This document shows, piece by piece, positions 35,769 to 45,239 of a DNA stretch of 64,000 nt (position 1 is the stretch's first letter; every line of letters starts with the position of its first letter). Both the position numbers and the translations under genes were made by a program. The stretch lies in the NCBI GenBank assembly GCA_010279815.1, contig QEOQ01000660.1, positions 62,651 through 126,650 of the forward strand, read 5' to 3'. The notes under the pieces are model-generated. The model was not told the origin of the DNA. It saw nothing but the letters and a program-made list of their open reading frames with translations, and ran no database searches. The DNA comes from Brachionus plicatilis. Its lineage: Eukaryota > Rotifera > Eurotatoria > Ploima > Brachionidae.

Positions 35769-38168
35769 ATGATAATGAAAAAACTTAAATTAATATATAT
35801 TTTTATTAATTTATTTGAATTAACAATATCAACAAATGTTTTAGCTTATTGTACGATATGTGATGATGTTTATATAACGAATAATACTAAAATGATTATT
35901 TTTGAAGATATGAATAAAATACCACAGATTCAACCTGGTGATCTATGTATTAAAAATTTCACGATAAATTTTTTTAATATTAAAGAAAAGTATAAAAAAA
36001 AGGTACCTGATAATTTTGATTTTTATTCCTTATCTCGGATAGTCTGGTATTCAGATAAGTCTCCGTTAGTTAAAATTATGTTCATTAAACCTAATGGATT
36101 CGATATTTCAATTTCTCAAAAAGAATTTAAACTAGATAATAGACTAGATATGACAAAATTTAATGTTATATTAATCAGATCAAAAATTGAATTTTTTCAC
36201 AATAACAAAACTATTCACTCTTGTGAACCCATAAAAAATAGATCAGTTTCATCATTTTTAAATAAAGTTTATTTCGAAAAATTATATTTTGATAAAAGCC
36301 GCAAAATTAGCAAAATATGTCCAATAATATTTCAAAATATGAAAATTGATGTTTTAATTTTTAATATCGTTGTGGACACATTTTATCTATCATCCAAGCT
36401 TTCATTTCATAAAATAGAACCCAATATTGAATTGAATAACAAAATAAAAAGTCTAGCATTATTTAAAACAATAAGACTTAATCTTGACGTTAATTCAATG
36501 AATCCCAATGTTTTCAAAAGTTTGGAATCACTTGAAATTACTGGTAATATAAATTCAATCCAAGAAGATTTGTTCATTAAATTCCCAAAAATTAAAAATA
36601 TTCTTTTTGATGGCCAAAATTTTCGTCAACAGGCTCACACGACTCAATTGAAATGGGTTAAATCTATTAATTCAAACGTAAAAGTTAATTTTTCTAATTT
36701 TTATGAAGTATTGGGACAAAGAAACAATTTTAAATTTATAGATGTTTTATTCAAAGACCCGGGATACATTGATTATGAAACTTTTCAGCCTCATGTTCAC
36801 TTAAATAATACTTTTCCCGATGAAGATTTCTGTCTCTATATGAATTTTCCTTTTGGTCAGCTCGTCTTTTTTATTTTTGATACTTATATCTACAGCTCAA
36901 ATTCGAATCAACCTGTTACATGCTCTCTGGTTTGGATAACCCATAATTTAAATTTATTGGTACTTTACAAACCCCAGCTATCCGATTTGGACCGGCAAAA
37001 GCTTAAGATCCTGGAAGAAACCTATAAGAAATGCAATTTTGAAGAGAGAATTAAAATGTGTTTTATAAATAAAGGTTTAAAAAGTCTTAATCGTAAATCA
37101 ATTGAAGACCTTCAATATTACAATTTATTAATTTTGTATATACTTGAATTTTTTTGTATTCCTTTGGCTTGTTTTATTGGAATGATTATAAGTGCACTCT
37201 CCGTAATAACAATATCTAAAATAGATAGAAAAGAGAATCGAATAATACTTAAACAGTTTTATTATTTAAAAATGAATAGTATTTTCAATTTTTTAATTTG
37301 TTTTGATGAAATTTTTAGTCTTATTTATCTTTGGCCGAATACTCTTGGTAATGGAATAATCAATTTGGTGCCGTCACAATATTTTAAAATAATATTTCGG
37401 GAATATTTTTTAAATTGTCTAAAATTTTGTTCAAATTCCACTTTAGTCATGTTTTCCTTGATCCGATGCTCACTGACAAAAGACAGCAAAAATTTATCAA
37501 ATCCTTTGCACAAAATTAATCCGAAAAATTTCACAATATCCATCGTAATAGTTTCTTTAGTCTTGTGCTTCATAAAACCCTTTTCATATGAAATCAATTA
37601 TTTTGACCCAACATTGGAATATCCAAGTAATAAAAATTTTGGCTATTTAATAACAGAAAATTTCAAAGGAGAAATTTTATTTAATTCACTCAACTTTTTC
37701 TGTGATTTTTTAAATTATTTTGTATTTATGATTATTCATCTAATAACTGACATTATTCTGATTACAAATATTTCAATTAATCTAAAGAAAAAACAAAATT
37801 CATCCATTCGAAAAATGGGAAAAAAAAATAAAAGATACCAGTTCAAATCATTAAAATTGCTCATATTAAACACGACGCTAAATTTTACTTTAAAGCTACC
37901 AGGTATAATAGAATTTTTTTCACTAAATCGTAAATCACTTGATTATCTAATTAATATGGGAAAAATAAAATCTGAATTTTTATTTTTCTATTCTATACTA
38001 AGTAGAAGCTACATTGTGCATGTTTTTTACATATTTAGTATTTTATTTTCATTAATTTCATTTTCTACAAATTTTTTTTTGATTTATAATTTTAATAATG
38101 TTTTCAAAAAGACACTAAAAAAAATAATAATTCTAAATTTTAAAAAGGAAAAAAAGACAAAAATCTAA
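35769..38168 (+). CDS. Intronless orphan 7-TM receptor with LRR-like ectodomain
   Basis: A single exon of 799 codons. Residues 1-25 are a signal peptide (IYIFINLFELTIS). Residues about 26-450 form an ectodomain with scattered cysteines (CTICDD near the N-terminus) and weak leucine-rich periodicity at about 225-300 (IKSLALFKTIRLNL, FKSLESLEITGNI, FPKIKNILFDG). Seven hydrophobic segments follow at roughly 455-485, 500-523, 540-563, 590-608, 640-670, 697-720 and 752-780, and the C-terminus is short and lysine-rich. No DRY, NPxxY or GPS cleavage motif is obvious, so this is a rhodopsin-like or lineage-specific GPCR-type receptor by topology only. A second methionine at codon 3 could also start translation. 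AATAAA at 38255-38260 follows the stop by about 85 nt. Intronless structure suggests retrocopy origin or an expanded chemoreceptor-like family; ligand unknown. Confidence 0.8.
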   Translation: MIMKKLKLIYIFINLFELTISTNVLAYCTICDDVYITNNTKMIIFEDMNKIPQIQPGDLCIKNFTINFFNIKEKYKKKVPDNFDFYSLSRIVWYSDKSPLVKIMFIKPNGFDISISQKEFKLDNRLDMTKFNVILIRSKIEFFHNNKTIHSCEPIKNRSVSSFLNKVYFEKLYFDKSRKISKICPIIFQNMKIDVLIFNIVVDTFYLSSKLSFHKIEPNIELNNKIKSLALFKTIRLNLDVNSMNPNVFKSLESLEITGNINSIQEDLFIKFPKIKNILFDGQNFRQQAHTTQLKWVKSINSNVKVNFSNFYEVLGQRNNFKFIDVLFKDPGYIDYETFQPHVHLNNTFPDEDFCLYMNFPFGQLVFFIFDTYIYSSNSNQPVTCSLVWITHNLNLLVLYKPQLSDLDRQKLKILEETYKKCNFEERIKMCFINKGLKSLNRKSIEDLQYYNLLILYILEFFCIPLACFIGMIISALSVITISKIDRKENRIILKQFYYLKMNSIFNFLICFDEIFSLIYLWPNTLGNGIINLVPSQYFKIIFREYFLNCLKFCSNSTLVMFSLIRCSLTKDSKNLSNPLHKINPKNFTISIVIVSLVLCFIKPFSYEINYFDPTLEYPSNKNFGYLITENFKGEILFNSLNFFCDFLNYFVFMIIHLITDIILITNISINLKKKQNSSIRKMGKKNKRYQFKSLKLLILNTTLNFTLKLPGIIEFFSLNRKSLDYLINMGKIKSEFLFFYSILSRSYIVHVFYIFSILFSLISFSTNFFLIYNFNNVFKKTLKKIIILNFKKEKKTKI

Positions 38169-38408
38169 TTTTTTTAAAATATTTTTATTTTTAATTTAAT
38201 TATTTTATAAGAATAATTATGAATCAGCAAATGTTAGATTTTTTTTAAATAATCAATAAATAAATAAAGAATTATTTTTTTTTCACTTAATATTTAATAT
38301 AAATCAAATCATATAATTCCAAAATTTTTATATAAAAAGTATAAATAAAAATTAAATCTGTCAAAACAAAACCTTTTTAAAATTTTTAAACGATATCTAA
38401 AAATTTTT

Positions 38409-39105
38409 TGACTATAGTGACATGTCGCTAACTCAGACACTAAATTTTGTAAAAATCGTCATTTTTAGGCTTTTTTCGACTATAAAGACATGTCGCATTA
38501 GTCGTAAAAGGTCAAAATGAAGAAAAATTGAAGTTTGAGATCAAGATCAACAGATCAAAATATAAATTGTAATATTTTTTTTTATAATAGAGAAAAAATG
38601 AATTTTTTCAAAAGCAATTACTTGACATGTCATGTCAAGTTTATTTTCATATTTAAAATTTTAAAATGTCCCTTTTTATTGAACTTTAATAGGTATAAAA
38701 TATTTTAATTGATTTTAATGAAAACTTACTTTTAAAGACAAAAAAATTTACTGTTTTAAAATTTAAAATTTATTTAAGTAGAAAAATGAATTTATTTCAG
38801 TTTGAATGAATTAATATAAAAGTTATAAATTTGAATTTGTGAATTTACTTAACCTGAATTATTTAAATTATTGATTGTTTTTGTTAAATAAATTAAAGAT
38901 CAATCATTTAGATGTTAATTAGGTATTTATTTCTTTAAAAATTATCAAAATCATTAGATTAATTAAGTTTTAAAATTTTAAATGATCGTTTTGATCTTAA
39001 AATTTAAGATCTGAAACTTCAATTAGCCAAAATGAAAACCAGTGTTCGATACATAAGAACATGTCACTATAGCCGAATACCCAACTATAGTGACATGTCA
39101 CTAAA
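38409..39105. repeat. Dispersed CTATAGTGACATGTC motif copies
   Basis: The 15-base word CTATAGTGACATGTC or close variants occurs at about 38413, 38480 (CTATAAAGACATGTC) and 39083, and inverted at about 39059-39075 (GAACATGTCACTATAG). A TTGACATGTCATGTCAAG palindrome lies near 38631. The outer copies may be termini of a decayed element of about 700 bp ending beside the hAT element at 39119. I see no coding sequence between them. Confidence 0.4.
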
Positions 39106-39174
39106 ATCGAGCAATTAGCAGAGTTGTTCTTCAAGTCGCTATTTTTCAAGTCTTTCGACCAAAAAGTCAAGGCA

Positions 39175-39589
39175 NNNNNNNNNNNNNNNNNNNNNNNNNN
39201 NNNNNNNNNNNNNNNNNNNNNNNNNNNNNNNNNNNNNNNNNNNNNNNNNNNNNNNNNNNNNNNNNNNNNNNNNNNNNNNNNNNNNNNNNNNNNNNNNNNN
39301 NNNNNNNNNNNNNNNNNNNNNNNNNNNNNNNNNNNNNNNNNNNNNNNNNNNNNNNNNNNNNNNNNNNNNNNNNNNNNNNNNNNNNNNNNNNNNNNNNNNN
39401 NNNNNNNNNNNNNNNNNNNNNNNNNNNNNNNNNNNNNNNNNNNNNNNNNNNNNNNNNNNNNNNNNNNNNNNNNNNNNNNNNNNNNNNNNNNNNNNNNNNN
39501 NNNNNNNNNNNNNNNNNNNNNNNNNNNNNNNNNNNNNNNNNNNNNNNNNNNNNNNNNNNNNNNNNNNNNNNNNNNNNNNNNNNNNNNNN
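39175..39589. other. Assembly gap (415 N)
   Basis: Unknown bases. The gap lies just inside one end of the hAT element and between the two copies of the large duplication. Open frames that cross it are meaningless. Confidence 1.
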
Positions 39590-39959
39590 CCAAACCGACT
39601 CAAACCGAACTAGGAGTCAGTATGGACAGTCCAACAGCGATGGAGATTATCAATTTTTTTGGGTAAAAACTTCTTTTTTTTAACTTTACTTAAATTTTAT
39701 TTATGAGTAACAAGTCAAATCTATACTTGACTTGATTTTACTTTTTTCAGATTTTTTTGATAAATCTTACTTCTTAAGATAATTTTTTTTATAATACAAT
39801 GAAATTAAAGAATAATTGATCACATCATAATTTTATTTCAAAATTTTTAAAGCTTTATTTTTTTCTTAATTAATGTTTTTAATAAACTAAAAAATTTAAT
39901 TTAAAATGCAAGATGTTCAAAATTACATCTAAATAGGATTGTTATTTCAAGATTTTCTA

Positions 39960-42195
39960 CTGTTAAGCTTGATCTATGCGGTCTGCAAATATAACCTGCT
40001 CAGGAAAATAGTCTCTCAACAGGACCTGACGAAGCCGGTATAGACAAATATTTAATCGCTATCTGGTATAATATTGGGAATGTTTCTTTTTTTACTCTCC
40101 TAAAATCCATAAATTCCGTATCTTTGTTAAAATCTAAATCTAAATAACTATTATATTCACTTATATATTCTTTGCTTTTGTTTCGTTTGGGTCTATTTTC
40201 ATCGTCGTACTAAAGTATCCAAAGAATTTCCTACATTTTGTTCGAGATTTTAAAAGAGATTCCGTCAAAATACTTGAAGAACTCTCTGAAGCTGGAATTT
40301 GAAAACAGTCTGGTGATTCAATGACTTCTGTCAGTTTGAGTTGAAATCGTCTGAAAGTTGAAAGTCTGAAAGTTGAAAGAGTCTGAAAGTTTGAGTTGAA
40401 ATCACCTCTTTAGTTTCGTTATAAATCATTTCCCATTCTTCTCTTATAAAATCTAAAATTTTTGATTTAAATTTGTCGATTAAATCAATCAATGATTTTG
40501 TTGTTTCGAGCCAATTAAATTTGAATTCTGGATCAAGAAACATTGAAATAAACCATGAACTATCTGTAAAATTCCTACAAGCATTTTTGCCATTGACAGT
40601 AGAAAAAATCCCTTCAAACCGTTGTTCAAGTGCATTTTCCAAATCTTTAACGAATGCTCTTGACGTTTTGACGAAAGTATTCACCTCAAAAAAAAAAAAA
40701 AAAAAAAATTTTTAATTAAGACAAAATCGAATCGTTTTGAATATTTGACACGTGATACAATGAGCACGAGTCGAAAATTTTAATTTTACTCACATAATTT
40801 CATGAGGGGCAATATTCATTTCGGAAAAAAAAAAAAAAGAAACATTTTCATTAAAATCGAGACAATGAACGCTAATGGACACCAAACGTTTCTGGGAATG
40901 TTTCCAATCGTCGATGCAGAAACGTTCGTCGAGTTCGCCACGCATATCTACTAGCGAATCGGCCCGATTCGGTATTTTCGAATACTTGACGAAAAAGCGA
41001 GGCCGGATACAGTAGTGTTCGTGAAATTCTGTGCCGACTAGGACCACGTAAGGCTAGTCGACTACATTTTCAACTCACCGAGGTTCACCTTCGAAGGAAA
41101 AGAACACAAGCTCCAAGTCCGATTAAAAGTTGACATATCAAGGGAGACGATGGTGGTCGGGTACCCAAACATGTTAGTATACATGGGTCCACCCGAAGCA
41201 CCCGACCGAAATAGAATCCGAGGGGACTGCAGTCGCGGCTGAATCAACAGGTGGGGAGACCCAGGGAAGTGGCACGGATTCGGCCATTGGTCAACCGTAT
41301 GGAGCATTGGGTCCCTGAGCGACTCCAAAAAGGAGGGGGAATTGTGTAATAAACCAATTCCTACGCCACATCGACGAATAGTTACTTAACATTCGTCTAG
41401 TTCTCAATGTTGAGAGTGTGCACATCGACACTCTCACTATAAAAGAAGATTGTTTTTTTTATAAAAAGATTGGAAGAATAATTTATTTAATAAATATATT
41501 ATTTAATAAAGAATAATAATTATATTATTTAATAAATACAAACTTAATTCCAAAACAGTTAACAATTTTACCTAGTTCAATTTTTAGGCTTGATGCTGTG
41601 AGTTTCATTTTGACCTGTTTGCATTCCAAAGCTATAGTTTTAAAATGAAAATTTGCATCGAAAAAGTGACACGTGACGCCCATAAAACTTTGAAATCTCC
41701 TGTCTGTCCATGTATCAATGGTTAAAGACACATATTTAGTTTTATTTAGAACATCTTTTATATTTTAAACATTTTGTCCTTAATTGTATTTTGAATTGAT
41801 TTCAAGACTCTTCAAGTCGAAGGGTTCCATTTTTGAAACACAAATTTCATAAACAATTGAATATCCTTACAGAAAAAGTTAAAATAAGAAAAAGTTTGAA
41901 TGAAATTTTGATATAAGAAGTGTACATTTACATTTAACAAGATGAAAGGGCAGGCTACACAAAATTATCAAATATTTAAAAATGAATAGCATAATTTTTT
42001 CTTGATTCAACTTCTCTTTAAATCAAATTCTAACTAAAATGAGGTTTTCGAAAAATCAGTAAACTTCTCGAATTCATTGAAAAGACCAAGATTACAGATT
42101 TTTAGATGTCGACTAAAATTCGAGTTATTACTAACGGAATCATTAAATGTGTTCCCACATGTGATCCAATTAGCATAAATGATCATTTTCCCATT
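39960..42195 (-). pseudogene. hAT transposase pseudogene
   Basis: In minus-strand order: about 42195-42075 resembles a BED finger (WITCGNTF, then SNNSNFSRHLK); 41731-41525 contains MSLTIDTWTDRRFQSFMGVT and HFFDANFHFK, the classic hAT T-x-D-x-W block with a catalytic aspartate; 40684-40331 contains ALEQRFEGIFS and MFLDPEFKFNWLE; about 40085-39965 contains FPILYQIAIKYLSIPASSG, then PVERLFS, a stop and AGYICRPHR, the dimerisation domain. Order and spacing are right for one transposase. A retroelement fragment splits it between the second and third blocks, and several stops and frameshifts are present, so it cannot work. Confidence 0.85.
40790..41520 (+). mobile_element. 3' fragment of an LTR-type retroelement inserted in the hAT
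   Basis: This insert is distinctly richer in G+C than the host DNA. A frame from ATG at 40865 to TGA at 41242 (126 codons) reads FATHIY, RIGPIRYFRILDEKARP, VRLVDYIFNSPRF and KLQVRLKVDISRETMVVG, interrupted by TAG codons at 40952 and 41039. It looks like protein from a retroelement (gag-like or RNA-binding), but I cannot name it. A purine tract (AAAAAGGAGGGGGA, 41327-41340) precedes TGTGTAATAAACC at 41343, as at the start of a 3' LTR. A TATAAAAG box follows at 41438, and a GAGAGTG/CACTCTC hairpin lies just upstream of it. Confidence 0.6.
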
Positions 42196-42732
42196 TTTAT
42201 TCTCTTAAATAAGGAAAAAATTAAAGATAAGAAATGTTAAAATTTTGACTAATATTTTATACTCTTAATTTCGATGTTATCTAATCCAAACTCAAAAATC
42301 GGATGAAATTTGGTTTTTTTCTGGGTATTTTTGGGTGATTTATCTTTCCCAGTAAGATTCAACGAGGTTTTCCATTTATTTTTTAAAAGTTTTTTATATT
42401 TTTCAAAAGATTATTTTATAAATTTATAATTTTTTGGTTAACAAAATGATTTAATTAAAAATGTAAACGTCAAAGAGATTTTAGAGAAAAAAAATCTAAA
42501 TTTAATTTTTCATAAACTATATTAGTAGAAATTAAATCAGACAAAACATCAACCCAAGTGACTTAACTTTTTCCTGAAAAAGAAATTCAAGACAAGTTAA
42601 GACTTGACTTTTTACTCAAAAATAAACAAGTCAAGTCGTGACTTGGACTTTACTTGAGACTTGAGATCTGATGAACAACTCTGGTTAATAGTCAATTTTT
42701 TTCCTTTAAAAACTGTGAAATATATAGTAAGA

Positions 42733-44030
42733 TGGGGCAATTATTTAATGTGTGAATGGGGTGACAACTTTTAAATTTCGTTTTTTTCTAGCTGAAAACT
42801 GATAAATTTTCCTAAGATTTTATATTTTTTATATTTTTCAGGAGCCAAAATTTATAAAAAACGATCCTTTTTTCATTGATTATTTTATCTTAGCCTCCAA
42901 ATTTAGACTCAAAAATTAATTTTGTCAAAAGGGGTGATTTTGGAACAAATTATGTATTTGGGAGAATTGGTCAAAGCCGGTGAATTTTATTTATTCCAAA
43001 TTACCTATTTAACCTATAAGTTCCAAAGAGAATCAAGAACGTCACCCTAAAATTTGAATAAGATTGATAAAAAAATAACATGAGTTCTTTTTTGGTGTGA
43101 ATTTCAGGGGCAAAGGGGTTAATGGGGTATCACCTATTAATGCCAAAAACTCACCCGTTTAGCCCGCAAAATCACCTGTTTAACCCATTTACCAGAAATT
43201 AATTAATTTCTTAAAAGAAAATTTTTCTCAAAATAAAAAAGTAAATGAAAAGAGAAAAAAATTGATAAGAGACTATGCTCAATCTTTAACTGAAGATGAC
43301 GCACGTGCACAATCTGAAGAAAAAAACAGTAAAAAAAGAGAAAAAATTTATAAAAAAAAAGAGAATTTAGAAAGTCTAACAACTAGGAGTGTTAATAAAA
43401 AAAAGCAAAATGAAATAGTTGATAATTCTATAATTTGTTTTATTTGTAAAATTAACTTCGATTTAGGTAATTCTTGCAAAAATAGTTGGCTGACATGTGA
43501 AAGTTGTACCTGTTGGTCGTGCTATAATTGTTTACAATAGAGAATAAAAAAGATAAATCTATGGAATTTTTATGTGCAAAATGTAAAAATTAAAAATTAA
43601 AAATTTGTTTAAAAAAGTTATTTTTCTTTAAAATATTTAAAATAATTTAAATTAAGCTTCGTTAATGTATAAAAACTCAAAACATGTTAAAATTTGTTCC
43701 CGTTACGATAATTTATTTATGTTAAGATTTTTGAAATTTCAAATAAATTTTTGAAAAAAACTCTAATTTTTTTTAAAAAAGCAACTAAAATATAATTAAT
43801 TTTTTCTTTTGCTTTTGAAAGAAGGGTTAAATAGTTGAAAAAACGGGGCAACCGGTTGAAAAAACGGGGTAATTGGGTTAAAATTCGGCTAACCGGGTGA
43901 ATTTTCGGGGTAACTGTACAAAACAATGGGGCAAATGGGTTAACCCCATTAACCTAATTGCCCCTCACCCTATTAACCCCATGTACTAATGGGGTGACCC
44001 GAAAATTTCGGTCTAATTGGGTGAACGAAT
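42733..44030. mobile_element. GGGG(T/C)AA-motif-rich candidate DNA transposon derivative
   Basis: Two clusters of GGGGTAA, GGGGCAA, GGGTTAA and GGGTGA words flank a small open frame. The left cluster is at 42733-43195 (for example GGGGCAAAGGGGTTAATGGGG at 43109) and the right at 43826-44030 (for example GGGGTAATTGGGTTAA). Part of the right cluster, read in reverse, runs GAGGGGCAATTAGGTTAATG, similar to the left, so the ends are roughly inverted. No precise terminus or target duplication could be fixed. Confidence 0.45.
43262..43540 (+). pseudogene. C-terminal zinc-binding transposase tail
   Basis: 92 codons, starting at TTG: a charged, lysine-rich coiled stretch (SEEKNSKKREKIYKKKENLE), then ICFICKINFD and SWLTCESCTCWSCYNCLQ. 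The pattern C-x2-C then W-x2-C-x2-C-x-CW-x2-C-x2-C resembles the cysteine-rich tail found on some pogo/Tigger-type transposases. The catalytic core is absent upstream. It lies between two GGGGTAA clusters, suggesting an internally deleted element. Confidence 0.4.
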
Positions 44031-45239
44031 TTCGCATTTTTATGCAAAACTGTGTCGATAGACAAAAAATAAAAAAAATAGGTCAATCGGTTAGGCCATG
44101 TTACTATAATTTAGAAATTAAAAAGATTTTAGTCATCGCCTTAATTCGATCTTTTTAAGGATATTAATGAATATTAAAACAATTAAAACTAAAGTTTTAA
44201 AATTTTTTAAGAAAAAGGTTTGTGAATCTGTTATTAAGTTGAGTAGATATTTTTATTTGTAACTAGAATCTCCTCAAGGCTTGACTTTATAAAACTTTGT
44301 TTTATTAGAAATTATTTCAATAATTTTAAAATGCAGTAAGAAGAGATTAGCAAAAAGAAGGCATTTATTAATAATTTTAAAACTTATTACATTGTATTTG
44401 TTTTTCTGTAATATGTCCTTATTCTTTAATTAAATTTTTTTCAAAGGCCAAGGGAATTATTTTCAGTTTCTCCAGCGAACATCGTCAGTCAAGTTTTTAC
44501 TTCTTATTAAGAATTTGCTAGAATTGTGTTCTTATTGAGACTCATTCCGGCAAAGGAATTTCACTTAAGGCTGCATTTGGGGATCTTGCCATAAAATTTT
44601 TGAATGAAACAATATTGTCTGAGCCACTAAATTAACATTAACTGGCTTCATAAACGATCGATTTGAAGGATCAGAAATAGATGCCTTTCTAAAAAGAATC
44701 TTTAGGAAGAATCGAAACAGAAATTGCTTCTTGAATAAACAATTGAGAATATTTTTGGTAAGTAAATCATATACTTCTTGGCAGTCAAATCATTTTTTTT
44801 TGATAACCAAGGGTATGCAATAAACGAAAAAAATCAAATTTCGTTGGAAATTCAATGGAAACTATATGATGACCTCCAGATTTTAAATTACCTAACAACG
44901 AAGAAGCCAATTCAAAATTGTACGTTAGGGTCAATTGAATTGGTAAAGAGCTATGCTGAAAGAGAAGGCAACGAACAGTAAAGAAAATGGCTCCAAAAAA
45001 AATGATTTAAAATAATTTTATTTTTAGTTAAACATCTTAGAATTAAAATTTTAGGAAAAAGTTTTCCGTTTATTATTTAATTTTCTTTAAATTTCAAAAT
45101 CTTCGAAAATCTTGTTTATTTTCATAAGACAATATAATAAACAACGCACAAGCTTTAACTAGAAAGAACTATTCTTCATTTAAAAAAAGAAAATGGGAAA
45201 TTTAATTATAGAAACAATTAATTCAACACTATCAAATTT
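44031..45239. other. Spacer with coding-like scraps
   Basis: No gene is supported. The frame at 44778-44981 (67 codons, ending LVKSYAEREGNEQ) and a nearby upstream stretch around 44535-44630 (THSGKGISLKAAFGDLAIKF) look like protein but have no coherent exon structure, and several stops lie between them. They may be parts of a decayed transposon on the plus strand. Confidence 0.3.

Larger units (their letters stand above)
39119..42683 (-). mobile_element. Complete-length but dead hAT transposon
   Basis: The ends are inverted: CAGAGTTGTTCTTCAAGTC at 39119 and GATGAACAACTCTG ending at 42683. Both ends carry several AAGTC/GACTT subterminal repeats. Flanking octamers GCAATTAG and GTTAATAG match at five of eight positions, compatible with a degraded 8-bp target duplication. 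Inside, on the minus strand, lie a BED-type finger, an hAT core and the C-terminal dimerisation region. The element includes the 415-bp N gap near its right-hand coding end and a foreign retroelement fragment at about 40790-41520. The same termini occur in the MITE at 2575. Confidence 0.75.

Noticed and set aside
38997..39666. Long open frames across the N run
   Set aside because: Their length comes only from unknown bases.
40952..41041. Alternative genetic code with TAG reassigned
   Set aside because: The host genes end normally in TAA, TAG or TGA (for example TAG at 10746-10748); two TAGs in one dead element do not support reassignment.
41062..41328. Minus-strand open frame in the retroelement fragment
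   Set aside because: The plus-strand frame reads as protein and is followed by a purine tract and LTR-like start; the minus frame is its shadow.
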